A DNA stretch of 55,379 bases from Paludibacteraceae bacterium (GTDB taxonomy: Bacteria > Bacteroidota > Bacteroidia > Bacteroidales > Paludibacteraceae). The position numbers were made by a program, and so were the translations under genes. Numbering within the stretch: the first letter of the stretch is position 1; each line of letters starts with the position of its first letter. The stretch lies in assembly GCA_017961765.1 (NCBI GenBank), contig JAGCWQ010000061.1, positions 1-55,379 on the forward strand. Reading direction: 5' to 3'. The notes under the pieces are model-generated. The model saw only the letters and a program-made list of their open reading frames with translations, was not told the DNA's origin and searched no databases. Shown piece after piece: positions 9,601 to 18,090 of this stretch.

Positions 9601-10243
9601 TATCCGTCGGCTCGGACCCATCCACAGTATAGTAAATTTTCGCATCGGCCGTAGAGGAGGTGATGGTCAAGCTAACCGGTCCGTCCACAATGCCTGACTG
9701 CGTTCCGAAGACCGGTTTTCCGCAACGGGAACCCAAACTCGTATATGCGGTCGTATTATCCTTTTCAGGAGTAGGATTCATATAGCCCACACTGCCATCT
9801 TCGTCAATACCGTACGAAATGTGGGGAACCATCGCACCGTATTTAATGTTACCGATTTCTTTTCCTGAGGCATTGTAAAGCAACAACGTACCGCCATCCG
9901 GATCCAACTTATAAGGAGCCGAACTACTTCTCTTACCTTCTCCGTCGAAGGTGCAGATAAGGAAAGCATCTGGTTGAACAACAAGACTTTGGGAAACAGT
10001 CCACGACCATTTCTCCGTGCCTCCCTTTTTCAAGTTCTTAAACACATATCCTTTGATGTCAACTTTGGCATCGCCATCGTTGTATAGTTCCACCCATCCA
10101 TTATAATTGGTATCCGCCCCCCTATAGGTGGAGATGTTACAGGGCATAAGTTCATTGATAGCAACCTCTGCCATAACACTCGTGGCACTCGCAGTCATCA
10201 ATAGCGACAACAAACTAACTAATTTCAAGTTCTTTTTATCCAT
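6635..10243 (-). CDS. CotH kinase family protein with lamin-tail domains and T9SS sorting domain
   Basis: A 1202-residue exported protein. A signal peptide ends near ASATSVMAE. A first lamin-tail domain (about 26-170, INELMPCNIS, GWVELYNDGD) is followed by a chitobiase-C-like domain (185-255, KIYYTVDGSEPT). A CotH-type kinase region follows (about 340-680), with FMIRDALLQEIARSMG, NGEYKGMMGLR and VYDVDFGFGL. A galactose-binding-like jelly roll (745-900, DDGVVVYVNGQEV) and a second lamin-tail domain (about 938-1060, LQLNEVCASNN) come next. The protein ends in a T9SS sorting domain (DLYPNPAHDWI to TFKKQ). CotH proteins are atypical kinases that phosphorylate extracellular proteins in spores and elsewhere; a role on surface proteins here is inferred. 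The gene is alone in its transcription unit, and a TATATTTG box lies 84 bases upstream of its start codon. Confidence 0.88.
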   Translation of the reverse strand: MDKKNLKLVSLLSLLMTASATSVMAEVAINELMPCNISTYRGADTNYNGWVELYNDGDAKVDIKGYVFKNLKKGGTEKWSWTVSQSLVVQPDAFLICTFDGEGKRSSSAPYKLDPDGGTLLLYNASGKEIGNIKYGAMVPHISYGIDEDGSVGYMNPTPEKDNTTAYTSLGSRCGKPVFGTQSGIVDGPVSLTITSSTADAKIYYTVDGSEPTDKNGTLYDNPIEIKRQDDQKSIVVRARAIKKGLLNSAVTTGSYIFMDDKHKNCNGFTVPIVSLAISKKDYTDNTYGIAVTGTNGVSNPTKSCLSQSANYNQDWKRPANFEYIVDGKTILSQEAEVGVVGGCSRTNGVKSLKVNTSKKTGSSAFKYAFFGSKEPQEFKSLHIRNGGNGYNSFMIRDALLQEIARSMGLDCQHFQPVAYYINGEYKGMMGLRTRSNKDLVYAKYGVEEEDLDVVEVSEAGISASCGTLDGYNELIAALKSKDKTSPTFLEEIGQLMDIDYYIDYQIFEQFIVNTDWPGNNTKLWRERQNGRFRWIVYDVDFGFGLYEGGGNYTEESTDMIQFCLGKNPVNWANKQEIFIEIFKNLMENPDFKERFMTRYLYHLDHTFKSENLNSIWAPLESLCKDEFCASPISHDWDQGWERMRRFAENRPNKVYEHLRSFCNGGDKVTLRIAIKDENGNVIPNSNIILNNVSTGAGEYKTSYFSTHSMRVEPKVPVGYTFKKWTTSSEVSSSINTVPVLTDKDSWSYYFKDSVPGADWEQPSYDDSSWKKGAGSFGLNCKEITPTVKLVDGDSVHYITSYYRAKFNIDDLTELDSLLAKVTYDDGVVVYVNGQEVRRFNMPKGEVKYGTFTPDYLNDEVRTFFINKKYLVKGENVIAAEVHQYDANSADMTFAMTLSAVQASASTSPNSNEIFVGSLTGDLEMTAVYTKNSNAPIPMLQLNEVCASNNSTSGNSDEYGNYPDWIEVYNAGTTDCDLAGMYLTDNRDKLTKSQFPYGSTSTIVKPGEHKIIYADNSVWRGALHADFKLSAAGGFLALSYNKQDKVVVLDSIKLSSMETNDSYGREYDGADWVVFSECDGTDHVTFGSANVNKCSSNINPWVDVDDYLGTLPDEVEPQGIDLYPNPAHDWIVVKATGEFDNMDVVSGIKEVSIFNLQGVLVAQSHVGGATECRVSVNELPAGVYYLKAVSERSLFTATFKKQ

Positions 10244-10326
10244 AATCCCCTATTCAATTCATTAACACTTGTAGAAAACTGTAGAAACGATGAAAATCAC
10301 CGCCTACCCAAGGACAGCTCCCTACG

Positions 10327-10334
10327 CAAATATA
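10327..10334 (-). promoter_or_regulatory. Likely promoter -7 box of the CotH gene
   Basis: The minus strand reads TATATTTG, a full match to TAnnTTTG, 84 bases before the CotH start. No clear TTTG is seen about 20 bases upstream. The rest of the 10244-10685 gap is AT-rich and I see no gene in it. Confidence 0.45.
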
Positions 10335-10685
10335 AATATACACAAAATATTTTAATAAACCCTATCCAGAGGCAGATATTTCAAAAATCATACCATTGGT
10401 CAAGCATTTGACAACAAAGTGACCCAAAGGCTCCATTTAGCATCTAGATAATTGTCAACTATTTGCCATTTAGCCGTTTACAAATTACTATTTCACAAAC
10501 AAAGAATGTTCTTTTCGCCCCTCCAATTTCCCAAGTGGCGACATTTTCCACTATGAAAAAACAGATAAAAATAAATTATGACCATTAGAACCCCACTCAT
10601 TGAGACGAAAAGCAGAACGAAGGGATGATTGTCAACAGCCAATTCCCCCCAGAACCCTCCCATTATGGAAGGGCTGCAACAAGCC

Positions 10686-11747
10686 TCAGAGGCGTTCCAC
10701 CAAAATAAATGCGTGTTCCTTCGCTAGCGATTGATTGTAAATCAAAACCCTATTAAAATCTGAACGATTGCCTTTCCTGAATGTCAACACATCCGGAATG
10801 GACTGCGACTGCAACACATTGGCCGCCACCCACAAGGCAAAGGAAGTAGAGGTCATATATTCGCCGCAAAGATGTTTATAATAAGCGACATACGCCGAAT
10901 CAGGAAGATGCTCTTCCAACTGACGATAGAGATAATCGTATGTGCTGCTTCCGTTCCTGCCTAAAATGAAAAGATCGATCTCCTCCATCTTGATGGAATG
11001 CTTCATCAAGAATCGGGACAACTCCTCCTCCACATCCTCGATCGTGGAATGCTCCCAAAGAAAGGTATGGAGTCCCACCAAGCGGGCCATAGACTCTTGC
11101 CTCCGTTCGTTGCCCATAATAAAAAAGGCGGAACCCTCGCCATTCAACGTTCCTGGATAGGAACCCTCGAACAAGTCCAAATTACGGACAGGAGCCTTAC
11201 GCCAGAAATCCCGAAGATTATAGATGGTGAAATTATCCGAGGTACGCTCGTCGATTCCTCCCACCAAGACGTTTTGCAAACCTTCGGAGAGACAAAGCAT
11301 CGCATCACGAAGGGCATTCTCGAACGACAAGAAATGGTGGCAATAGGTTATGTTATAGCCAGTTAAATTATTGTGGAGTGCTATCTGCCCTGCCACTGTA
11401 TTATGAGCCGAATTAATGAACGGGATAGGAGGCAACACCTGCTCCCCATAGACCTCTATCGAACGGGTAAACTTCTCCAAATCAGCCAAGCAAGCCAACC
11501 CTGTTCCTACAATCACCGCTTCGGGATTGACGTCGGCGAGCTGCCGCCTGCAAATAGCCGTGGCACCTAAACCCATCTTTATCACATGGGACATACGCCT
11601 CAACGCCATCGCATTGATATACTCCTTATAGACAGGCTCCACGCAGTTCATGGTGAGCGTCTCCTCATTCACCAAGGGATGAGTCAGGAATGAGCCATCG
11701 TACGTCAACTGTGGAGATATGATACCTATGGATTGGATATAGACCAT
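10686..11747 (-). CDS. Ketosynthase-like chain-length factor (set 1)
   Basis: A 353-residue thiolase-fold protein of the shortened ketoacyl-synthase type found in aryl polyene clusters (PF13723-like). It retains family landmarks (GTGLACLADLEKF, NTVAGQIAL, NVLVGGIDE, KHLCGEY), but the nucleophile elbow reads TYCHHFLSFE instead of TACSSS, so it probably does not condense. Such proteins pair with an active ketosynthase and set chain length; the adjacent KS at 11791 is the expected partner. It is the last gene of the first pigment locus, 43 bases after that KS. It closely resembles the protein at 21055, so the two sets look like a duplication. The family is firm; the role as chain-length factor is inferred. 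Confidence 0.8.
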   Translation of the reverse strand: MVYIQSIGIISPQLTYDGSFLTHPLVNEETLTMNCVEPVYKEYINAMALRRMSHVIKMGLGATAICRRQLADVNPEAVIVGTGLACLADLEKFTRSIEVYGEQVLPPIPFINSAHNTVAGQIALHNNLTGYNITYCHHFLSFENALRDAMLCLSEGLQNVLVGGIDERTSDNFTIYNLRDFWRKAPVRNLDLFEGSYPGTLNGEGSAFFIMGNERRQESMARLVGLHTFLWEHSTIEDVEEELSRFLMKHSIKMEEIDLFILGRNGSSTYDYLYRQLEEHLPDSAYVAYYKHLCGEYMTSTSFALWVAANVLQSQSIPDVLTFRKGNRSDFNRVLIYNQSLAKEHAFILVERL

Positions 11748-11790
11748 GGAAATAAGAATTTTGAATTAAGAATTAAGATGCCTGAAAAGG

Positions 11791-12978
11791 CTACACCTTA
11801 GAAATCACAAGGGACGTGTCGGCTCCACCAAACCCGAACGAATTGGACAAGACATTGCGAACCTCCTTCTTTTGAAGGGAGGTGACCGGACGAATCGGCA
11901 ACTCCTCCATCGGTGTCTCAAAACGGAGATTAGGGAAAATAACCCCATGGTTGATGGTCAGCAACGAGACAATCGCCTCCACCGCACCCGCCGCCGCCAA
12001 GGTGTGACCCGTATAGCCCTTCGTCGAACTGAAAGAAGGAATCGCATCGCCAAAGACCGTCGCCATCGCACGCCCTTCGGAGATGTCATTGTTCTTCGTA
12101 CCCGTGCCGTGGGCATTGACATAGTCGATTTCCGAGGGTTGTAAAGAGGCTTTTTTCAAGGCTGCCCGTATCACCGCCACTGCCCCTTCACCATTGGGCG
12201 AAGATGCTGTTTGGTGGTATGCAGAATTAGCATTCGCATAGCCTTTTATTTCGCCATAGACAGGTCGCTGTCCGACGACCTCTTCCGCCTCCAAAACGAG
12301 GAATGCGGCTCCCTCTGCAATGGTCACTCCATCCCGATTATGGTCAAATGGATGGCAACCAGTAGGGGACAATATCTCTAAGGAATTAAATCCATTAATA
12401 GAAAAACGAGCCAAAGAATCCATGCCACCTACGAAAACGCGGTCAACCATTCCCGCACGAATCAGGCGAGCTCCCAACATGATGGCATTGGCCGAAGAGG
12501 AACAAGCGGTACTGATGTTCGCCACATGGGAACGGATGCCCAGCATCGACGCTATCCGGTTGCACGCATCGGAGCAATCCATGGAATCCACCAGATGGGC
12601 GAGCGAGGTATCTCCTGCCCACAACCTCGAATAGCAAGGCTCCGTCAAATCCATCCCCGCCACCGTCGTGGAACCGATGAATCCCATCGAAGACAAGTAG
12701 GGTTCGCAGCCAGACATCTGGAGCGCCTCCTTGACAGCTAGCAGACCCAAAAGGAAAGTACGGCTGTAATAAGGCTTCATCTCCAGCCCCGCCTTTGTAG
12801 CCAACTCGGCAGAAGAGAAAGGCACCTCAGCAAAAGGGAATCGGTCAAGCGAAGTCTTTACATACTTTGCCTGACCGATACCTGAACGTTCGGCTATCAG
12901 TGAAGAGAAATTACTTTCCACTCCACAACCTAAAGCCGATATAATACCGAAACCTGTTACGAAAACACCTCTCGACAT
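11791..12978 (-). CDS. Beta-ketoacyl-ACP synthase II type (set 1)
   Basis: A 395-residue FabF-type condensing enzyme, the usual family length. The triad is complete: Cys159 in ISTACSSS, His290 in NAHGTGT and His325 in GYTGHTLAAAG. It would extend an acyl chain on ACP with malonyl-ACP during aryl polyene or fatty-chain synthesis. It lies six bases after the ACP at 12985 and before its presumed chain-length factor at 10686, a KS-CLF-ACP grouping repeated at 21055-23532. The substrate cannot be told from sequence. Confidence 0.9.
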   Translation of the reverse strand: MSRGVFVTGFGIISALGCGVESNFSSLIAERSGIGQAKYVKTSLDRFPFAEVPFSSAELATKAGLEMKPYYSRTFLLGLLAVKEALQMSGCEPYLSSMGFIGSTTVAGMDLTEPCYSRLWAGDTSLAHLVDSMDCSDACNRIASMLGIRSHVANISTACSSSANAIMLGARLIRAGMVDRVFVGGMDSLARFSINGFNSLEILSPTGCHPFDHNRDGVTIAEGAAFLVLEAEEVVGQRPVYGEIKGYANANSAYHQTASSPNGEGAVAVIRAALKKASLQPSEIDYVNAHGTGTKNNDISEGRAMATVFGDAIPSFSSTKGYTGHTLAAAGAVEAIVSLLTINHGVIFPNLRFETPMEELPIRPVTSLQKKEVRNVLSNSFGFGGADTSLVISKV

Positions 12979-12984
12979 TCGTTC

Positions 12985-13245
12985 TTATTTTCCTTGATTC
13001 TCAATAAACTGAGCCATTGTCCGAATAGAAGTTAAGACCTCACGGCGCATCTTCGGATCTTCCAACTTGATTCCATAGTTACGATCCAATAGGTGCGTCA
13101 ACTCAATTGCGTCGATTGAGTCCAAGCCCAAACCCTCTACAAAAAGCGGAGCGTCTGCATCTATATCGGCTGGAGTAATATCCTCCAAAGACAACTGCTC
13201 TATGATTTCACCCTTCAATTTCTCTATCAATTCCTCTTCTTTCAT
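12985..13245 (-). CDS. Acyl carrier protein
   Basis: An 86-residue ACP with the phosphopantetheine motif GLGLDSIDAIEL; Ser43 would carry the prosthetic group. The ATG at 13245 is chosen because it gives the normal ACP N-terminus (MKEEELIEKLKGE). The frame stays open to 13311, overlapping the permease end, but that extension is unlike any ACP. It would hold intermediates for the ketosynthase encoded right after it. It is similar to the ACP at 23275. Confidence 0.92.
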   Translation of the reverse strand: MKEEELIEKLKGEIIEQLSLEDITPADIDADAPLFVEGLGLDSIDAIELTHLLDRNYGIKLEDPKMRREVLTSIRTMAQFIENQGK

Positions 13246-13307
13246 TCTATACTTCTTTAAATTTATATTATTATCACAAAGATAAACATTTCCCCCTAAG
13301 TTTGCCA

Positions 13308-14573
13308 TCATCGAATGGATTTTCGACGACTATAGTAAAGTGCCACGGCAAGGCAAAGGAATGAAAATAACAGCAATACGCCGCACTCAGGCAAGACAGA
13401 CGTCCAATCGCCGTCGCGTACAAATATATCGTAAAAGCCCGAAAGTCCCCAATTCAGAGGAGAGATTTTGCTGACCAACTGCATCACTTCCGGCATGACA
13501 AAAACCGGAATCCAGATTCCTCCCACTGCTGCCATAATCACCACCGAAATGGCACCGAAAATCGAAGCTTGCTGGTTGCTCGTCGCTATCTTTCCTATGG
13601 CTATGCCATAACAGATCGCTGCGAGAGAGGCTGAGAGCGACATCAAGACAAGAGCCGGAATGCTCCGTCCTAACTCCAAAGCTGGCAAGCCCATAGATGG
13701 CAAGACATAGATACCTATCAGGAACATCAACGTCAACTGCAATATACAAACCATCAAATAAACCGATCCCTTGGCTGCCAGATAGAGCCAAGAAGGACAC
13801 GGCATCGTCAACAACCGAGTGAAACTTCCCTCCTCGCGCTCATTGATGATATTTCCTCCCAAAGAGACTACGATGAGGAAGACGGCAAACATTCCCCACG
13901 CCGGCACGTTGTGCTGCACTGAATTGGGAATGATACGGGCCTTATCCAAACGTGCATACCGCTCGTTGAGCAAAACCATGTCATTCGGAATGGAGATATC
14001 GCCAATAGGCATGGGCACAATGGTATTGACCTCCACAACCACCTCACGCAAGATAAAACCTGTCTGCAGGGAAGCGGCATACTCCCGAATGGAACTTAAA
14101 ATCGTGGATTTGAAGGAGTTCTTCGTAGTCGGATCGACAAAGATGGAGATGCTATCCGACGAGGCCAGAGAATCCGCCTCGCCCCCGAAAGCCTGCATCA
14201 CACTCTGGCGTATCCGGCTACGGATGCGTTCCGTCGTATTGGCAGGAATCACAATACCGATTTGGTAATCACCCTTCGCCACCGCACGCTCTAACGCCTC
14301 TGCCGTAAGCGGTTGTCCTTCGTCCAATGAATCGACCTTAAATATGCCGGCCTCGCAGACTCCACGCACGATGGCGTCGCCCAACGAGTCACGATCCTGA
14401 TTTAAAACCAACAACGGAATCTTACGCTCATTGATGGAATTAAAGGTACTATCCTGCAAATAGGCCATCAAAACCACCAGGAACAACGGCATGAGAAACA
14501 TCATCGCCAAGCCCGGCCAATCTCGCAAAAGCAAGAGCGTATCCTTGTATATCAGTGCCTTAAACTTTCTCAT
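13308..14573 (-). CDS. ABC-2 type transporter permease
   Basis: A 421-residue integral membrane protein with one N-terminal helix (WPGLAMMFLMPLFLVVLMAYL), a periplasmic domain of about 180 residues, then five further helices (from FAVFLIVVSLGGNII to VLLLFSFLCLAVALYY). The motif NEREEGSFTRLLTMP is typical of ABC-2 permeases. It is four bases from the ATPase at 14578, so the two form one exporter, probably with a permease homodimer. Inside the pigment cluster, export of the polyene lipid or a precursor across the inner membrane is the natural inference; most aryl polyene clusters carry an MMPL exporter, which is not seen here. Confidence 0.88.
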   Translation of the reverse strand: MRKFKALIYKDTLLLLRDWPGLAMMFLMPLFLVVLMAYLQDSTFNSINERKIPLLVLNQDRDSLGDAIVRGVCEAGIFKVDSLDEGQPLTAEALERAVAKGDYQIGIVIPANTTERIRSRIRQSVMQAFGGEADSLASSDSISIFVDPTTKNSFKSTILSSIREYAASLQTGFILREVVVEVNTIVPMPIGDISIPNDMVLLNERYARLDKARIIPNSVQHNVPAWGMFAVFLIVVSLGGNIINEREEGSFTRLLTMPCPSWLYLAAKGSVYLMVCILQLTLMFLIGIYVLPSMGLPALELGRSIPALVLMSLSASLAAICYGIAIGKIATSNQQASIFGAISVVIMAAVGGIWIPVFVMPEVMQLVSKISPLNWGLSGFYDIFVRDGDWTSVLPECGVLLLFSFLCLAVALYYSRRKSIR

Positions 14574-14577
14574 AACA

Positions 14578-15324
14578 TCAATCCCTCACCTTTTTTCCGG
14601 TTTTCTTCAAAAAGAGTTCCTCCAAGTTCTTGGTCTGCTCCTGTGCTATCAACGCCGCAGGTTCTCCCTCACAGATAACATGTCCTTCATCGACCAACGC
14701 AATATGGGAACAGAAATGCTCCGCCTCGTCCAAATGGTGCGAAGTATAAACCATCGTCGTACCCTCTTGGTTGAAACGCTTCAAATTCTCGATGATGACA
14801 TGACGCGACTGCACGTCGATACCTACCGTAGGCTCGTCCAAGAAAAGGACTTTAGGCCGATGGAGCAAACCTGCTATCAGATTGACACGGCGCTTCATTC
14901 CGCCCGAATAGTGCTCAATACGACGATTGCGATTGGTGGTAAGATCGAAAATGGCCAACAAGGAATCAATCCGCTCCTTCAACTCCCGCTTAGGCAAGCC
15001 GTAAACACCTCCATAGACCATCAAATTTTCGATGGCGGTCAACGAAGGATAGAGGGCAAAATCCTGAGGAACCACCCCAATCATCTCTCGTATCTTGGAC
15101 ATCTCACGGAAGACGGAATAGCCACAAACCTTAGCCTCCCCGGAATCAGGGCGCACCAAACCACAAAGGATATGGATAGTGGTAGTCTTACCTGCTCCAT
15201 TAGGTCCCAAAAGGCCGAAGACCTCTCCTTCGGAAATAGACAATGTCAGTCCGTCCACCGAAGGCGACGTATTGCCCCGATAGGTCTTCTTCAAATTACT
15301 TATTTCAATAATATTGGGTTTCAA
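14578..15324 (-). CDS. ABC transporter ATP-binding protein
   Basis: A 248-residue ATPase of the ABC-2 exporter class. It shows Walker A (GPNGAGKTTT), a Q-loop (GVVPQDFALYP), the signature YSGGMKRR, Walker B (VLFLDEPTVG) and a switch histidine in YTSHHLDEAE. It energises the permease at 13308. The gene sits 17 bases after the BtrH-like gene, within the same operon. The substrate is inferred from context as the pigment or its precursor. Confidence 0.93.
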   Translation of the reverse strand: MKPNIIEISNLKKTYRGNTSPSVDGLTLSISEGEVFGLLGPNGAGKTTTIHILCGLVRPDSGEAKVCGYSVFREMSKIREMIGVVPQDFALYPSLTAIENLMVYGGVYGLPKRELKERIDSLLAIFDLTTNRNRRIEHYSGGMKRRVNLIAGLLHRPKVLFLDEPTVGIDVQSRHVIIENLKRFNQEGTTMVYTSHHLDEAEHFCSHIALVDEGHVICEGEPAALIAQEQTKNLEELFLKKTGKKVRD

Positions 15325-15341
15325 GATGATTATTATTTAGG

Positions 15342-16358
15342 TTAGACAGCCTCTTTCAACTCTCTGAAGAAACGAGCCTCCAATTCACCTATCTTCATCA
15401 AGATGGCAGAAATCTCCTCATAGGAGTACTGCTCCCCTTGGCGTTTCTTAAAGATTCGAGCCGATTTGTATGCGAAGTCACGCCACATATCACCTATTTC
15501 CGTTATTCGCTTAGAAAACTCGTTGAGTTCCTGTATTCCCGTGATTTCAGCCGCCTCCTGCAAGAAGGCACCATACATATAACGGAAACCTGCACCACCC
15601 GTACCAATCTCCTCCAACATACGGATAACTTGCGCCAGATTGAGGGCAGCCTTGCGGGCTCCCATCTCCGACTCCCATTTCAAGATGCGCTTCCCCAAAA
15701 AAGGAATACCGTTGGCACCAAAATAAGGCAACCAACTAGGCTGCGAAGTCATCAGCCAGCAATTCTTCTTGATCGCCTTACGGATGAGGGGAGCCAAATC
15801 AGGCAACTGCTTCGGAGTCTTCTCAATCCAATACATCTGACCCAACAACGGATAGGTTCCGCCCTTGGCAAAACGTACCTTGATCAAATCTCGCTTCGAA
15901 ATTGTAACTTTCTGCATGGCATTGGGATCGCTGACAATGTAGTTGCCAGTCTCCTCCTCCTTGCCTATGATGCAAATATTGTGTCCGTTGAAATGGAAAC
16001 GGTACTCCATCGGCATATAAGGTAGGTAGTACATACCCACCACGCAACCAACCGGCTTACCGGAAAAAAGGATCTTCTCCATATCGGCTATGGCCTTCTC
16101 TTCACGGAGATATCTTTTAGTATGGATTTTAAAGCCCAGCAACTTCGAGATGCGTGAGAAAAGCACGCCCGGAAATGTACGGAACGAAGTAACCGCCATA
16201 CCCGACATCTTAACAAAAGGCATGTGTGAAAAGAAAAGTCCACTGGCCAAACCGAAGATCATCGGTTCGGATATATTGAACCCATAAAAACGCAACATAT
16301 TAGAGATCACGCCGTTCTCGCAATGCGCAGCTGGTTTGTGGTCAAATGTCAATTCCAT
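15342..16358 (-). CDS. BtrH-like acyltransferase (BtrH N-terminal domain protein)
   Basis: A 338-residue protein. The N-terminal half resembles BtrH, the butirosin enzyme that moves an acyl group from an ACP to an amine. A papain-like triad can be read as Cys in AHCENGV (residue 13), His in FNGHNICIIG and Asp in IVSDPNA. The C-terminal half is helical. There is no signal peptide, so it should be cytoplasmic. It lies between the exporter genes and DarB. The attractive inference is transfer of the ACP-bound aryl polyene acid to the dialkylresorcinol hydroxyl, the ester bond that defines flexirubins. The family call is good; the reaction is a hypothesis. Confidence 0.75.
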   Translation of the reverse strand: MELTFDHKPAAHCENGVISNMLRFYGFNISEPMIFGLASGLFFSHMPFVKMSGMAVTSFRTFPGVLFSRISKLLGFKIHTKRYLREEKAIADMEKILFSGKPVGCVVGMYYLPYMPMEYRFHFNGHNICIIGKEEETGNYIVSDPNAMQKVTISKRDLIKVRFAKGGTYPLLGQMYWIEKTPKQLPDLAPLIRKAIKKNCWLMTSQPSWLPYFGANGIPFLGKRILKWESEMGARKAALNLAQVIRMLEEIGTGGAGFRYMYGAFLQEAAEITGIQELNEFSKRITEIGDMWRDFAYKSARIFKKRQGEQYSYEEISAILMKIGELEARFFRELKEAV

Positions 16359-16363
16359 ATTCG

Positions 16364-16765
16364 TTATTCAGGAATAGTAGTAAGTTGTTCAACAGTGATG
16401 CGTAAAGCATCTGCATACTTTTCTAAGGTCTCACGATCCAACTGGGAGAAAACCTTGGGGTCAAAATGCTTGCGGATAGTACGCTTGGAGATACCCGTAT
16501 AATCAGAAAGGAGATCCACATCCATGATGTTCTTAGCCGCATAGTATTCAAGCAGGCTCGTCTCGCCAGCCAAGACACGCTGACGAATCTCCTCACACTC
16601 CTCGTAGATACCATCCATGGTCAACTCCAAGGCATCGTTCTTCACGCTCCATCCGTCACTGATGACGCTCGTATATTTCCCGTTCTCATCCACTGCGTAG
16701 GCCACATCACGCAACACAGTGTTCTCAAAATATTTCAAATCTTGAGGAACTTCGTCCACCTTCAT
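16364..16765 (-). CDS. Small protein with C-terminal helix-turn-helix-like segment
   Basis: A 133-residue soluble protein I do not recognise. The first 80 residues are acidic and helical. The last 50 (VDLLSDYTGISKRTIRKHFD, then LEKYADALRITVEQL) look like an XRE-type helix-turn-helix. The gene is tightly packed between darB (47 bases) and the BtrH-like gene (5 bases), so it is co-expressed with the pigment enzymes. It may be a cluster regulator or a scaffold for the BtrH-like enzyme. The HTH reading is by eye only. Confidence 0.6.
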   Translation of the reverse strand: MKVDEVPQDLKYFENTVLRDVAYAVDENGKYTSVISDGWSVKNDALELTMDGIYEECEEIRQRVLAGETSLLEYYAAKNIMDVDLLSDYTGISKRTIRKHFDPKVFSQLDRETLEKYADALRITVEQLTTIPE

Positions 16766-16812
16766 AACATTCTATTTAAAGATCCAACCATAATACAAAC
16801 AAAAGAAAACCA

Positions 16813-17958
16813 TCAACATACAGTCAACATACAGTAGTTGTAGGAGAAGCGGGCACTCTCCGGAACCATGACCAATATCTTCTGTCCCTTCTTCAACTTA
16901 CCTGAAGCAAGGATTCCGTCAATCATGGCAAAAGCCGAAGCCGAAGCGATATTGCCCACCTCCGGCAAATTAAGGAACCAACGCTCCTCAGGGATATAGA
17001 AATTCAACTTCTTAAACTCCTCCAATATCCTATCTTTGAAGAACATAGAAGAGAGATGCGGCATATACCAATCGATGTCGTCAGGAGTGAAATTATGTTT
17101 CTTGGCCAACTCAATCATGAAACGGCCACCCAACGGAACGATGTTCGCATCCAAGATGCGGGTATCCTGATGAAGAGCAAAGAGCGACTGCGTCAACCAA
17201 TCCGCCTGAGGATACAATGTCCATCCACGCAAGTTGCCGTTTTCATCCTTCTCACCTCCAGCATACATACAAGTCTCCTTCTCATTGGCATAAGAGATTC
17301 CCTCAATCCAATCGATGCGAAGGGAAAGGCCTGTTTCGGAAGGTTTATCCTGAACCAACAATGCAAAGGCTCCATCGGAAAGCATCCAACGGAGGAACTC
17401 CTTCTCGAAAGCCAACATCGGACGCCTCTCCAACTCCGAAAGAAGTTTTGACTCCTCCTGGAAATAACGAGAGTTCATCCAAGCCGACAGACGCTCGGAA
17501 GCACAAGCCACAGCATTCTTTGCCACCCCGCCCAAAATGGAAAGGTAGGCATATTTCAACGCCTGTACACCCGTACAGCAAGAACCGGCAAAGGAGACCA
17601 CCTCCAAACTATGGGAACCGCCCAACTCACCATGAACCATCACGCCATGAGAAGGCATCAATTGCTCGGGAGAAGCCGTACCGCACGCCAAAAGATCCAT
17701 GTCATCAAACGAAAGGTCACCCTCCTTAAAGAGGCCACGCACTGCTGTCGCTGCCATTTGGACATTCGTATGGGTTACATTTCCCTGATCATCCAAAGCA
17801 TAATAACGGCTCTTTATTCCGTTCTTACCTAAGACTATTCTACGTGCCAAGGAAGGTCGTCCATTGACCATCCCTAGATGTTTTTCCATCTGATCATTAG
17901 GAACTGCCTCGTTCGGAAAGAACTTGCTTGTCCTATTGATGTACACAGCTTCACTCAT
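16813..17958 (-). CDS. darB: DarB-like ketosynthase for dialkylresorcinol formation
   Basis: A 381-residue KAS III type enzyme. The nucleophile is Cys128 in AGSCCTGVQAL, with a His in WYMPHLSS and an Asn in EVGNIASAS completing the triad. Its length and the immediately upstream darA match the DarA/DarB pair. DarB joins two beta-ketoacyl chains head to head and cyclises them to a cyclohexanedione that becomes the 2,5-dialkylresorcinol part of flexirubins. DarB-type assignment over plain FabH rests on the DarA neighbour and the N-terminus (VYINRTSKFFPNEAVPN). Confidence 0.85.
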   Translation of the reverse strand: MSEAVYINRTSKFFPNEAVPNDQMEKHLGMVNGRPSLARRIVLGKNGIKSRYYALDDQGNVTHTNVQMAATAVRGLFKEGDLSFDDMDLLACGTASPEQLMPSHGVMVHGELGGSHSLEVVSFAGSCCTGVQALKYAYLSILGGVAKNAVACASERLSAWMNSRYFQEESKLLSELERRPMLAFEKEFLRWMLSDGAFALLVQDKPSETGLSLRIDWIEGISYANEKETCMYAGGEKDENGNLRGWTLYPQADWLTQSLFALHQDTRILDANIVPLGGRFMIELAKKHNFTPDDIDWYMPHLSSMFFKDRILEEFKKLNFYIPEERWFLNLPEVGNIASASAFAMIDGILASGKLKKGQKILVMVPESARFSYNYCMLTVC

Positions 17959-18090
17959 ATATTTATTTTCTTTCTATTTCCCATTTTGGTAGGCCATCAA
18001 CTTATTCCGAAATGGAACAAATCAAAATGCCTAATTTTCATATTCTTTATTAACCAACCTATCTTTTCTTCGACGGGGTACTCCCCATCG

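Noticed and set aside
10640-10685. Terminator after the first pigment locus
   Set aside because: The CCCTCC/GGAAGGG pair is imperfect and no T-run follows on the minus strand.
14491-15345. Plus-strand open frame of 284 codons across two genes
   Set aside because: Antisense to the ABC ATPase and permease start; no domain.
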